From: Brachypodius melanocephalos
Lineage: Eukaryota > Chordata > Aves > Passeriformes > Pycnonotidae
Direction: 5' to 3'
NCBI GenBank assembly: GCA_013398615.1
Contig: VZSR01000479.1
Span: forward strand, 1,605,935-1,669,934
Length of the DNA: 64,000 bases
This document shows, in pieces, positions 26,050 through 38,505 of this stretch. The notes under the pieces were generated by a model. That model worked only from the letters and a program-made list of their open reading frames with translations. It was not told the DNA's origin and did no database searches. Made by a program: the position numbers and the translations under genes. Position 1 is the first letter of the stretch; each line of letters opens with the position of its first letter.

Positions 26050-28686
26050 ACAGATATCTATTAAATGGACACTATAACTATATGCTAAATATACACAATA
26101 CATTAAATGTGAATGTGGCATTTCACATTTAACATTAAACAAGAAATGTAAATGCAGCACACAATATTGTCAAGCGACCTCCCTCCTTACAGCGACAAAT
26201 GATCTTCTTTGGAAACTCCCCAGACTGACCTAACATGCTCCAACTCCCAGCCAAACACATCCATTTCTCCAGGAATCATCACAAATAATGCTTTTTTTTT
26301 TTCTTTCCTTTTTTCTTCAGAAGGATCTTGCTTTGACCAGAATAATTACATCTCAAACATTCATTCTGTCATAATCACTAATAATGAAAGGGCCAGAAAG
26401 CAAGAACAGACTTTCTTATCTTCTCACCACCAAATTCCTTAAAAGAATCAGTAGGAAATAGATGAAAGGCTGACATATCCAGCAGAAAGTATCCTTCCCT
26501 TTTGCTTCATTTGCAGAATTTGGGAAGTATTTACTTATCTTCTCTCCCCCTGTCTCCCCTTGCTCTCTGCATCCCAGGGATTTCTGGTCTCAAGAGAGCA
26601 GAGAGCTCTTCCATCCATCCAGGTCTTGTCTTTTGAACCCCACAGAAAAACCTCCTTATTCCCGCTCTGTGCCCTAAGGATTTATTTACCACGATGTGCA
26701 GTTGGTTCAGAATACGTTCAGATCTGCTCCACAGTGATATAAATAATTTCACATCACAGAGGCAAACTTGGGCTTTGCCCTAAGAACACAACTCCTCTCA
26801 AAGCCTCCTGCAGGTCCCCACACACAGACGTGAGGGGGTTTGGAGTTAGGAGTGTATGAAGCTTCCTCTGAACTGAAATTGCCCTGTCGAGAACAGGAAC
26901 TGCACAGGATGAATTTTAACATATGAAGCCTAGGTAAATTTTTAATGGAAGATCATTTAATCCCTATTAAGCCCTAAAACAACTAACCAGGATAATAATA
27001 GCTAAAGCAAGCACAAAGGAAGGGAGAAAGAATAAGGTTCTATATTCTATTCATTTGCTTTAAGATAGACTCCTAAAAGTAGGAGAAAGAAGATTTCCAG
27101 GAAGATGGAGTTAGTTTGACAGTATATAAATAGCCCGAGCTGAGGATGTAACAATTACTCTGCCTCTCCTAACACTGAGCAGGGCAGTAACTAGAACTGA
27201 GCTGACTATGGAACTGGAATATTTTGCAGCTTAGATTTCTTCAATGAGGCTAAGCCAGCTCAAAAGATTTCAGTGTTGCTCTAATACACAAGCCTTTGAT
27301 GTTTCCTCATCTTTACATCATAGAAGGAGCTCAAAGGGTTAATTAAAATTTAATGATATCGGCTGTACTTTGAAAAAGTTATGAACTTGGGTGAGATCAA
27401 TCACTTTCTTGGACTGTCTGACTTCAAAGCAAACATTATGCAAAGGAAAAAAAATTCTCTCATTCTGCATTGAATTCATAAGCAAGGATTTCCTCATTAG
27501 CGGTCTGTGCATGGAGGAGATTCCAAGTTCAAACTGGAAGAGGTGAGGTGCCAAAAAAATGGTTAATCAGAATTTCATGCCTTTGATGGCAGTCACATGT
27601 TGAATGAATGCATCACTGCAAACCAGGGGACACTTGAACAGTCCCAAAATAGGAAGTCAGGGATTAAGGCATGAGCAATATTTTTTTTTTTCCAAATTCA
27701 CAACTTGTTTGCAGAGATTTAGCTAAAACCTCATTAGCTTGTTTATTCACTCTTAGTGACATTCAGCAAAATGTCAACTGAAATAAAAGCAAAGTTTTTT
27801 TAAAGTGTACACATCTCTAGTTTGCATTTGTATTTTTATTTATTTACTATCTACATTTTATTTGAGCTGACAGCTTTCACTTTCTGCAGTCTTATTCTGA
27901 TCCAAAGGTATTACTATATTTTCTAAGACAAATACACTTCAGATGACAAAATTATGAAAATCCCCTATAAGAGATCTGAGTTTACCAGTGACTAGTTAGA
28001 TTTATCATGAAGATTAAGAAAAAAATATTTTAATGCACTCAAATATTGACAGTAATTACCATCTCTGCTCAGAAAATGCTGTGTAGGGAGCCTCATTCAG
28101 CTCCAACCTTGTGCCTTCTACCACAAACCTACTGAGCAAAGGTGGAAATATGCTCTGTGGTAGGATTCCTCCTGGAGATTGGTTTTATAACATTTTTGAT
28201 ATTGTTCTCCATAGCAATCATGGGATGTATTCAATCCACCCGAGTGTTCAGAGCTCTAAAGTTCTCAGTGTAATTATACACTCATCATGAAACATTTATT
28301 GCCTCACTCAATGCCTAAAATATATGTCTGGGTATTTAAACGTATCTTTTCATTGAATGGCTCCTGTTTGCAAATTCCATATTTTTTAAAATGTCTGACT
28401 CTAGACATCACTCTATTCAGGACCACCAGGTGTGGAACAAGTCAAACTGCTTTGTGCAGAAATGCATTTCTGGTGTACCCTGAAAGGTTTAGTGAGGGTG
28501 ATACCTGTGAAATTTGCAACCAACTTCCTTTGAGGACTTTTTCAGACTGCTGTGATTGCATCATTTATGGAAAGAAAACCATGGGCATAGCATTCCCTGT
28601 TAAAGATGTACTGGTTCATCCATGCCCTCTCATTGCAATGCCTGTTTTCCTTCCAGCTGCTCTTCACTAATGAGAAAGCCCCAACT

Positions 28687-28770
28687 TTGGTGGGGTTTTT
28701 TTGTTGGTGGGTTGGGTTGTTTTTTGGGGGTTTTTTGGGGTTTTTTTGGGGTTTTTAGGTTTTTTTGTGC
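28687..28770 (+). repeat. T/G-run tract with quadruplex potential
   Basis: G runs at 28692-28695, 28709-28711, 28714-28716, 28726-28730, 28737-28740 and 28748-28751 are separated by T-rich loops, several of 6-7 T. The last three units approach a T6-7 G4-5 repeat. Six G runs of three or more allow several intramolecular quadruplex registers, though the long loops lower stability. It is the T/G complement of the A/C tract class seen elsewhere. Confidence 0.85.
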
Positions 28771-29016
28771 CACCAGACTTTTAATTCAATGTAATGATGA
28801 TTTGCCAAGTCACCCTGCAAATCCACACCTTCTGATTAATAACTAAAAAGGAAGTTGTCTGTTGGACAATACTTATTCTCAAGTTCTCAGCAGGTTGTCA
28901 GCATTTCAGATGGCTTGTGTAGGCTCACACTATGCTGATTTTGGTGGACTAGAGTCATCATCAGGAAGATGATCCTTTCCATGGTATCATAACAAATATT
29001 TCAATAAAATGCTGGA

Positions 29017-29058
29017 TTTTGAGTTTATAGATTTGGGTTTTGGGTTTATAGATTTCGG
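29017..29058 (+). repeat. Tandem pair of 21-nt units
   Basis: Unit one (29017-29037) and unit two (29038-29058) share TTTATAGATTT and flanking T/G words and differ at only two positions. A recent or conserved short duplication, seen directly. Confidence 0.9.
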
Positions 29059-31022
29059 GTAAATTAGCTCTGTGGTAAAGTGTTTCCATTTAAAGTGCAA
29101 TCAACCGGGTTTTTTTAGATACAAATGAAAAGGCAGCAGTAGGATTTAAAGAACCAAAGCAACAACAAATTGATTTTATTTTTGGCACTGACTCTTTTTC
29201 CCTTGTCCCTTTAATAGAGAGAAATTCTATAAAATCTATTTCTACTTTTGAGGTGGAAGATAATAATAGCTGTCATTTTTCAAGGGAAAAAAAAATTACC
29301 TAAAAATGAGCTAGAGCTGTCTTTCACTGATGTCAAACCCAGAAAAAACAATAGAAAAAGGATGAGAAAAGGAACAACAAGACAGCAGCTCATCCTTTCA
29401 GACCTGTCTCTCATTTCCTGACAAACCTCTTGGGCAAAGACAGACAGACCATAAGGTCTTGTCAGCTCCTTGAGAATGGCAAATCCATACTCACTCAGGA
29501 CTGTTTGTAACAGGGTTTATAACTCCTGTCTGGTCAAAAGAGGGTATGGAAACAGTTTTGATCAGGTGAATGTGACTGTTTCTGAAGGCATTAGGAGAGA
29601 GGATGCCAGGAAAGTATCTGTGTGAGAAAGGACAGGGCAGGACGCACAAAGGAAGGGTGGCCAAAGCCTCTCACCCTCTGTGGGGCCTGGGGTCTCTCTC
29701 AGGGTGGTGGAGGAGGATCCTTCTCTTCTGAAAAATGCCTGGGAGTCTCTTTGGCAATCCAGAGGTGCCACAAAACAGCTCTCAAAACTCAGGCCCCTTA
29801 ACCCTTTCAGGCCCCTGTTCCAGCTGAACATTTCCAAAGAGTAAACGGGTGGGATAGCCCGTGTTGTGTTAGATGTGATCCCATTTGTCTTCGTATGGAC
29901 ACACAGAATGAAACACGTTTGGTTCAGAAAGTCAGGCTTCGATTTGAAACAGAGAATTTCCTTTCATACCAAACAGCAGTGAAAATTGCATGTGCTTGGT
30001 AGTTTACATTATTTGGGGGGGAAAATTCCTCTTATTCAGCTAAGTAATTTATAAATGTTCACACGTATAACCAGCGGTAATCATGTTTTTCTTTTAACTT
30101 ATTATACTTCTTTCTTGTCTAGTGTTTTTTTTTCCAGTGAGATGGCTAAAACATTGGCCAATCATAATTAAAGAGAAATTAAATCCACTTTTTTCCAGAT
30201 TAACCAGAAATATTTTTATTCCTTTATATTGACTTTCTGTCAATTTATTTATAAATTTCCAGTAGCCTTGCTTGTTTTTAAAATTAACAAAATAGTTAAT
30301 ATTAAACTAAATATTTTTCAATAATAAAGTTCAACAAAATCACAGCATATAAATACACAGGATTGTAAAACTACTAAAATAAGTTAATCAAGGGCAGATC
30401 ATGGGACTAATTACTACATTTTGGTGTGTGATTTTTTTTTTAGTTACTAGGTTTGGAGTTAGGGATGTCTCTTTAAACTTCCATGCTGTACCTCAGGCAG
30501 CTCTGTTCTGTAGTATCGTATTTGTTCATTTGAATTATTTCTGAAGTCTAGTCTGCTATATTTATACCTTAGATTAAAAATCACTGGTAATGCTGCCAAT
30601 GCTATCAAGTTCTCTAAGCAGTTCTAAATAATGGGTACTCTGAGTTCATTTAGGAAGTTAAAATAAAACCTCAGCCTGGTTTAGCTGTACTCCCATAAAA
30701 TTTGGATTACAGTGAAAAATTTACTGTGGCACAAAACTCTGTTATCAACTGCTTGCAATAAAAGCACTTTCACTATTAGGTATAAGTAAATGAGGAGTCC
30801 AAAGTGTTCAAAATGACAATCAAATTATTTCCATAGGAGCTGCTCCCTACAACCATTTCTACTATTGATGATTACAGGTGGTTAATGTATCAGAGACACA
30901 CAAAGCAGCCGTGTTCCCCTGACAGGGACACAGAGTGCCCTGCAGAGGGAAGGTGCAGATCAGGAGGGCTGAACACATGCCTTGACAGGGCAAACTATCC
31001 ACCAGGCACAGCAATCCACCAC

Positions 31023-31044
31023 GGGAAATTCCAGGGGGAATCCC
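31023..31044 (+). promoter_or_regulatory. Two adjacent kB-like motifs
   Basis: GGGAAATTCC at 31023-31032 matches the NF-kB/Rel consensus GGGRNNYYCC. GGGGGAATCCC at 31034-31044 is a second kB-like site one base later. They lie in a locally GC-richer stretch. Tandem kB sites occur in inducible enhancers, but no expressed gene is visible nearby, so function is speculative. Confidence 0.3.
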
Positions 31045-31465
31045 ACACTGGGAAGTTCTATTACACCAGGAAAGACCTTAATGGTTAAGGAAAATTAGCT
31101 CTGACATTTGGGAATTGAAAAGGAAGCTGTGAGAGGGACAATTCAGTCAGCTCTTGGACTGTGGGTCTTCTCAAAGACCCTGTAGAGCTGTGACAAACTT
31201 CTTTTACTTGTATAAAATGATCTCATGTCTGAGAAGACCCCGAGGAAGGTGTCAGGCAAAGAAACAAACCCTTTTTGATGACAGATGATCACCGATCTTA
31301 ATAACGGCTTTTACTGTTCACTCCAAAGGCTTTTGAGTTCTTTATTTTAAAAATATATAACATTGCTAAATGCAACACAAAGTGCCTTTGGCTGCTGTCA
31401 CTGTATCTCTTTCTGTGCTTCATTTTACCCATAAAACCTCTATGCTGTAAAGGGGAAACCAGTTT

Positions 31466-31496
31466 AAAAAAAAAAAAAAAAACAACCCAACAACTT
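31466..31496 (+). repeat. Poly(A) with A/C tail
   Basis: A long A run followed by CAACCCAACAAC. Same class as the other A/C tracts in the window. Confidence 0.75.
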
Positions 31497-33631
31497 CTTT
31501 TTTTCCCTCCTCCTTCACAGATAGGCATTGTAGGAAGACAAATGGGACAATGAGAAAGGGGGAAGTGTGTGCTGTACCCTTTCCAAAGCACATTTATTCT
31601 TCCCTAGCATGTGTTTCCTTGCCTCTCAAGGGTGCAATTTATCTGCTTTTCTACTTCCAAGTGGATACAGTGACTTTATACCCCCTGAACATCTCCTGTT
31701 ACATCACTTCCACTCTGAATACCAAAACCATGACACAGATTCAAAATGTTCAAGTGTTGTGCTTCTGTTAAATACACATCAAACCACAAAGTTTTTAAAG
31801 ATTCCAGGCTGAACGCCTACATTCCCTTAGTACATCTTATCCTTAATAAGTCTCTTTAGTCTGTGGAAAACATGAATTATTATTTCATGGTGTAGAAGGT
31901 GAAAATTGTGAGGGGGAAAATAAAGAAAAAGAACTTGCACTTGGAAATAACAGGATTACATTTTGGTGAGCTGCCATTTGTATTGGGAATGTTGATCATT
32001 GGGACCTTTAACTTGGGGGCTACTTTTGTGGTTGTTCTGTCTCTGTGCCAGAATATTCAAACAATTCCTCCACGTAACACTTATGAAAGTGTGAGCAACA
32101 AGTGAGTTTTTTATGTGACTTTGTAGGAATATAGCTACACTCTGCATCTCACTGTTAATAGCAAGCTTGTGCAAAATAATTAATTGTATTTAAACTGTCA
32201 TATGAGTTAAATATATTATATAGGTGTTAAACTGCTACTTTTGGTGATTTTGACATTCCTGACAGAGAATCCATGTCAGTTCTGTATGGATTTAAAAAAA
32301 GAGGCACAACATATTAACAAAATTTTAGCTTGAATTTCAAATGACAGAAAGCATGAAACACTTAAAGTGCTGTGGTGGGTTTACCATTAATACAAGAAAA
32401 AGATTTAGTTAAAATTCAGTTCCTTTTATAGAATTGGTTTCTGCATTTTTAACTATAAAACATAATTTTATGTGTAATATGAATATAACTATTTCTGGGT
32501 TGATCCAAACCAGAAAAGTATAAAAATCTTACATTTTTCACTTTAAGATAGATTTTAAATAAAGTGTTTTGACTGCATCCTTGCACTGAAGTAATTGGAG
32601 TTTGTGTGTTGTTGTAGCTGTGATGGTTTGAGTGCAGAAAAAAAATGCAGAAATAAATAACATTTTTCATTAGATAGAGTGATTTCACTGTAAAAACGAG
32701 ACACATTTATTCATAATAGCCATTCTTCAGATCCTAAAGGGAAGCAAAATATGTGTTAGAAAAAGAAGCAAATTAATTAATAACCTAAACATGTGAGGGA
32801 AATTGTGATGAACACCTTTGGAGCCAAGAGGGGTGACAATGCCAAAATCCATTCTTTGAGGAATAAAATGAACTTTTGTTTCAGCAAGTTATTTCTTAGA
32901 CGATGGTTACACTCCCCTGCACCCATTATATTTAAGGGTTATCACATGATAAAACTAAACACATTTTCTGGTTCCAAAAATTGCATCTTATATTATATCT
33001 CAAATTTCCAGCTGCCTGCAGCTTAATAGAAAAGCTACAGCTTCAATGCCTGGTCATAGAGGGAGAAAAATTCATCAATAGTAAAGAGATTGTACTTCAG
33101 TCCCCATATTACAAGTGTCAAGAACAAGCAGTGCATGGGGTTTTGAAAAGATCATTGCACAGATAGATAAAATTCTTTCTTTACAGATCACCAGGAGACC
33201 TAAGCATCAGTGAACCCAATTTTTAAAGCCTTCAGAGGGACTGCACTGGTGAAGATCCTGCAGTGGAAGTACCGGGTGGCACAGCAGTAGGAGCATGCCA
33301 TGCTGCCCACACACTCCTGGCTGGAATTAATCTTCTTCATAAGGCACACACAGAGTTGTGAAGTGAAATCTTTGCTCCTGGATGAAATCAGCTCTCATGG
33401 GTAAAGCTTGGTCCTGTTACTGTGCTCAGAGATTCCTTGGCCAGCACAGCCAGTATGAACTTCTCACTATACTTACTTGCCTCTTTTGTAGTTTAGACCT
33501 GGCCTAGGCTTTGGCTTCCACACACAGTTATACATCTATTCATTTGTGAAATTAGGATTTAAATGAACAGGACACCTGTGGAATACCTACTGACTTTAAA
33601 ATGAATTCAACATATGCTTAAGTGCTATGCT

Positions 33632-33667
33632 GTTTTTTTTTTTTGTTGTTGTTTTTTTTTTTTTTTT
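33632..33667 (+). repeat. Poly(T) tract with GTTGTTG centre
   Basis: Two long T runs are separated by GTTGTTG. This is the complement orientation of the A/C tracts. Confidence 0.85.
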
Positions 33668-36600
33668 ATAACACCTGGATTTGCTCCTATCTGAAAGCGA
33701 TATCAAAACATCTTTGCCTTTCCCATCCATGCATTTCCTTCAGCATGCAAAATGTTTACATTTTCTCAAACTAAAAAATCCAGCAAAACAATAATAATTT
33801 ATCCTGTATTGCCAGAATATTTTGACAGTCAAACCTCCGAAAATATAAATTAATGTTCCTGCATTTCGTCTTCTCAAACAGCAAAAAATGCAGCCACATC
33901 TCTGTGGAGATCACAATAATGAATGAATGACACAGCTCTGTAATGAAACAACTTCCATTTACAGGGCCTGAACTCTACCAACCTTCCTGGGCTTGTCTGA
34001 AGGTAGCTACAGACATTCAGGATTCCAGGGGCAGTCAGATTCCATTAAACATGATTTTGAAAACTGAATTTACCTAGCCATCTAAACCAACTGTTACTGC
34101 TCCACAGAAGCTGTGTGTGGTCCCAATATTCTGATGGCTTCTCTGGATAAACGTTAAAGACATGAACACCTTGATACCTCAACAGCTTCCTGGACTAAAC
34201 AATAAAACAAATGGGAAGAGAAGTCCCTGTTAGTTTGCCATGAATTATTTCAGCAGAACTCCTGCTGGTGCAGGAGGTCAGCAGGGGGATGGCACACTCT
34301 CACAGTTGTGCTCTGTGCCATCTGCCAAGAACAGCTCAGTGCTGGTGCTGGGAGCAGATTGACAGAATGGGGTTAGCTGGGGCAGTCAATAAGACATAGC
34401 CAAAGCTTGGCACCCACACACATCCCAGGAACACTAATGAACTGTGTGAACAGGAGAGCATCCACGCTATTCTTCAGAACAGAATGCTTCAACAGCCTTG
34501 AGAACAGGCCAGACAACCTTGCCTTCCCAGGGGCACTTGTACAGCCATATGAAATGCAGAGGCACAAGGAGGAGAAGCATTTGGAAAATCAGCGGTATTC
34601 AAGATTTGTCTTTACTGGTAGATTTCTTCTTGCAAACCAAACCAAGAGAAAACTGCAAATGTGCACTGAATACTGGGAGGTGAGTGGACTGCCTTTCCAC
34701 CTACTGTATAGGAGCAGCACAGCTCTGCAGCACAACCACTAGACAGAGAAGAACAAAGGTTCAGCAGTGCCTGTAACAGAAGCAAATCCATTTTTTGCTG
34801 CGTGTTCAACACCTCTATTTTGTAAATAACAACAATGAGAATGCATGAACCACTGTACTCTGAATCTGACAAACCCAAGGATCCACTGAAATTTCTCTGT
34901 AGTTCACCATGCAAAGTTATTCCCTGAAATATGTCTGGCCACAAAATACCTGTGCTAATGGCAGAAGCTTCTTTTGCTGCCTTTTCTCGTCACCTCAACA
35001 TGGTAATGAGAAGAGAAAGTGTGTAAAGCTGTGAAGGTTAGTGGGATTGCTGGTTGCCATCAGATACCCGACCTGATAATGAATGACTGACAGGCTCTCT
35101 GAAGGGAAATGCATAACACAGGCAAGAACCTGGCCCTCAGATGGAAACTTGATGGCTGGTAAAAGACTTGTTAAGATTCACATCAGAATCAGAAATATCA
35201 CTGCAACTGCTTCCATGACAACAAAATATAATGTCATAATGCATATTATGATTTCATGACAGGATGATGTCTGTTTATCCAGGCTGCCTCTTCAGCACTG
35301 AACAGGATTGGAGAATAAGAGAATGTATACTAATAATAATTTTAAAAATACATATTTTTCTTTCTTATAGAGATGGAAAAAAAGGCTTATTAAGGCAGCC
35401 TTAATACAAGCCATCTCAGCTTTGATCAGTACTTATAGGTATCAGGTTTCCAAACAGTTGGGTTCTTTTCGTATCTCAACTTTTTTTGGTCTTTTAATAA
35501 GTATATCAATCATAAAATAGATTCTCTCCTTTTTCATGCACAATATAGCAGTGATTAATGGCAAATCAATGATGTTTCCATCTCACCTTTTATTTCTATC
35601 TCCTATGAGAACCATGTCCTGTTGCCTCTGTTCCAGCACCAGGACTCCTCTGATTTATACACATACAACTGAGTTTCATACCAGGGATCTGCACAGCATG
35701 CTGCTTTCCTGTCCTGCACACTCCATGTATTAATGCACAAACATCTCATTTTTCTTTGCCTGAACTGATAGAATTTCTGTATTACAGCTACTGCTCAGAT
35801 ACATGTACTACTCATATAAATCCCATCAGAATTATACATAAATGTACTGGAATCCTCAGGTTAAATCCTGATCCTTGGGAATGGTTTCTCTGGTAACCCA
35901 CGCCATCAGGGATCCTGCACAGGTGGAAAGAAACCTCATCTCCCATGTTCTGGTGGAGGGGATGAGGGAGAAACCAATGGCTTGCACTCAGCTCGAGTGT
36001 TTGAGCAATAATCCAGAGGTCCTTTGAAAGTTCAATTTGACTGCACAGCCTGATGGAAACACAATAAAGCTGGCAGAAATAACTGGAAAGTTCCAATGGC
36101 TAAGCAGTATAATCCTCACTGGTCTACTTAAATGCCATCTCCATGACCTGGACTGAGCAGCTGGAGGGGGTGAATGTTACCTGACTGGTGCTGCTGGTAC
36201 CCCGGCATGGCAACAAGCTGTGAGAATTGTTTCTACTCAAAACCAGTTCAGCAGCCCCCTCTCTGTGCTCCAGTTATCAACCTAATCCAACAAGGACAAA
36301 AGCAAAGTAAATAACAGGTAAAAGCACGTAAAATTAATCTACTCATTCCTGTCAAAACCCACCTTTTTCCTTTATGTTTTTTTTTTAAACTGTTCCCACC
36401 CTGGGAATGAATAAAGGTCCACACTGAAACAAATATCTAAATGGTCATACATTAAAGCAACCATGATAGGACAGTGACAAAGTTACTGCAGTTCTGTTTT
36501 AAATGATTTTCTAATGTCAGAAACATTATGGATTCTTTGTGAAAGAAGCACATAAAACCTTAAGTCTTCTATTTTTCATATTTAGTTTAAGGATTTCACT

Positions 36601-37454
36601 TCAACCAGCTTTCTCTACTTCCTTTTCAGAACTATCTTTGCCTGAGTGGCTAAGACTGCCAGTGAATACATAACAGTAGTTAAGCAATAATTTTCCCCTA
36701 GGAGAAAATTACTTTTTGCATAGAATAAAAAGGAATTAAATTATTTGAAGCTCAAGAAATAAATTTCTCAACACAATGAATGTATTTCTTTATTATTTTT
36801 AGTGCAGAGAAATGCTTTTTTCCAAATTATGTGTGTAATATAATAAAGACTGCATGCATAATTTTTAACCTTTCTGAAATAACTATGTAAAAATTATAAA
36901 AACAGTCACAAGAACAATGTTCATGATATGCATGGCCTAATTACATGCTGAGAACATTTGTTCTGACTTTTTTTTTACAGTCTGAAATTCACCTTTTTTG
37001 TTTTCAGAAGTCATAGATATAGCACAGCACACTTTTCAGAATAATGCAGCTGTCATAATAGGAATATGCAAATCATGATTATTTAAAATGAACTTGATCT
37101 TTTTCTCAAAGAGACTTTTATCAAATGTGACTCATATAGAAAGGTCTTATTAGAAGATAAGAAATATTGTTCCCTCCTTTGATATATTACTCTTAAAATA
37201 ATGCTACTGAATGAGACAACAATCACGTTCCTTGTACCCAGAAGCAGTTTATTCCTACTCAGTCCTACACTTAGCTACAATTGCTTTCATATTTGCAAAG
37301 GAAAATGTTAAAATATTAATAATCCAGTAACCTATTCCATGGCAGTGAGTCACTGGTTTGAATTTTTGTTTCAGTCACATGTACATGAAGAGCTAAGCTG
37401 TAATATAAGCACAGAAATGGGAGTAGATACATTATAAAGGTTGTAATATCAGGT

Positions 37455-37500
37455 CTTAATATTTCCTTAATATTTCTTACCAGTATACCCTTAATATTTC
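37455..37500 (+). repeat. Three copies of CTTAATATTTC
   Basis: The 11-mer CTTAATATTTC occurs at 37455-37465, immediately again at 37466-37476, and once more at 37490-37500. A local direct repeat, seen directly. Confidence 0.9.
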
Positions 37501-38291
37501 CTGCTACCATGAAACAACCAGGAGCCCCAGGCACAACAGACTCTAGCAATACAAAAAAAGAGGTATGGGTGTTTGTATAGGTGCACTTTTATTTTGTTGT
37601 GTTCCATTTATGAAAGAAAAGTTAATGGCTGAGAGAATTCTGGTTGGAATGCCAAAGAGCAGCAATCCCAGTTCAAAGTTTCCTAAAGATTTCCTTTTCC
37701 TTTCAAGCAACTGAGGAAATATTTGTAAATGTCATTACTGAACATGTTGTAGATGTTGCTCATGGCATTAACCTCCCTCATTGCAGCTATGGGGACACAC
37801 ATACCTTGGTGGTAAACTGGCCATATTACTGGGGATTTAGATAAATGCTCAGGCACCAGAGGAAAAACTGTTTAAAAGGACACACCTAAATGTGTTTTTA
37901 TCAATCCTGATGAAAGATGAAGTTTCACACATATAAGGCTCCAACATCTAAGAAGGAGAAGCTTTCAAGGGAGTTGAACAGAGACAAAAGCAACCCTGTT
38001 TGGTGTGTCTGATTTTGAGGACCTGAACACCACACTCTTGGCATAATTTTCATTTTTACGAGAAGTTTTCACTACAAAAAGAGTATAAAATCTCATACCT
38101 GGATTCACTATGAAGCCTGAAACAAATAAATAAACCACTGTTTCCAACTCATGCTAGTCATCATACTTGAAGAAAAAACTCTTATAAATGTTATTTTTTT
38201 TCTATTATGTGAATTATACAGTTGCACATTTTGCTATTTAGTTCCTGATGAAATCCAAATGTATATTTAAAGAATAAAGTGAAAAAAATAC

Positions 38292-38505
38292 AGTTTGTTT
38301 GGGGGTTTTTTGTATGGTTGGGTTTTTAAATTTAATACCCAGTTACACTAAAACTCAGTAAAATACTCTAAACAAGTACCAGGAAATATTTATTCAAATG
38401 TAAACTCCCAGTTTGCTTTGGTATTTTTTCAAACTCTATTTCTTTTCACATAAAATTAGTGGGTTTTATGTTCAGGTGTGGGGTTTTGTTGTTTGGGGGT
38501 TTTAT
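38292..38505 (+). repeat. Paired T/G tracts
   Basis: Two T/G-rich tracts, 38292-38334 and 38476-38505, each contain a G5 run followed by T4 or more, and both pass into TTTAAT. They are about 180 bp apart in the same orientation and resemble the tract at 59.43-59.48 kb. Confidence 0.65.

Larger units (their letters stand above)
24721..28680. other. Non-coding DNA, no gene seen
   Basis: AT-rich sequence containing an A/C tract at 25075-25112 and a 10-bp C run at 26040-26049. A strong polypyrimidine tract ends in an acceptor-like CAG near 26320 but has no good donor downstream. The 127-codon frame at 28287-28670 shows no recognisable domain and is not called. No RNA gene or nameable transposable element. 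Confidence 0.5.

Noticed and set aside
28287..28670. Open frame of 127 codons with a few cysteines
   Set aside because: The cysteines do not form a recognisable zinc-binding spacing, there is no upstream or downstream splice support, and the codons look random.
29495..29545. Minus-strand exon-like segment ending at a GTGAGT donor
   Set aside because: About 35 bp open with a moderate acceptor, but the frame also stops right after the donor and nothing links it to other exons.
33483..33541. Minus-strand segment reading MYNCVWKPKPRPG and ending at GTAAGT
   Set aside because: The donor is good, but the acceptor has a weak pyrimidine tract and the length is not a multiple of three. The protein-like look is probably chance.
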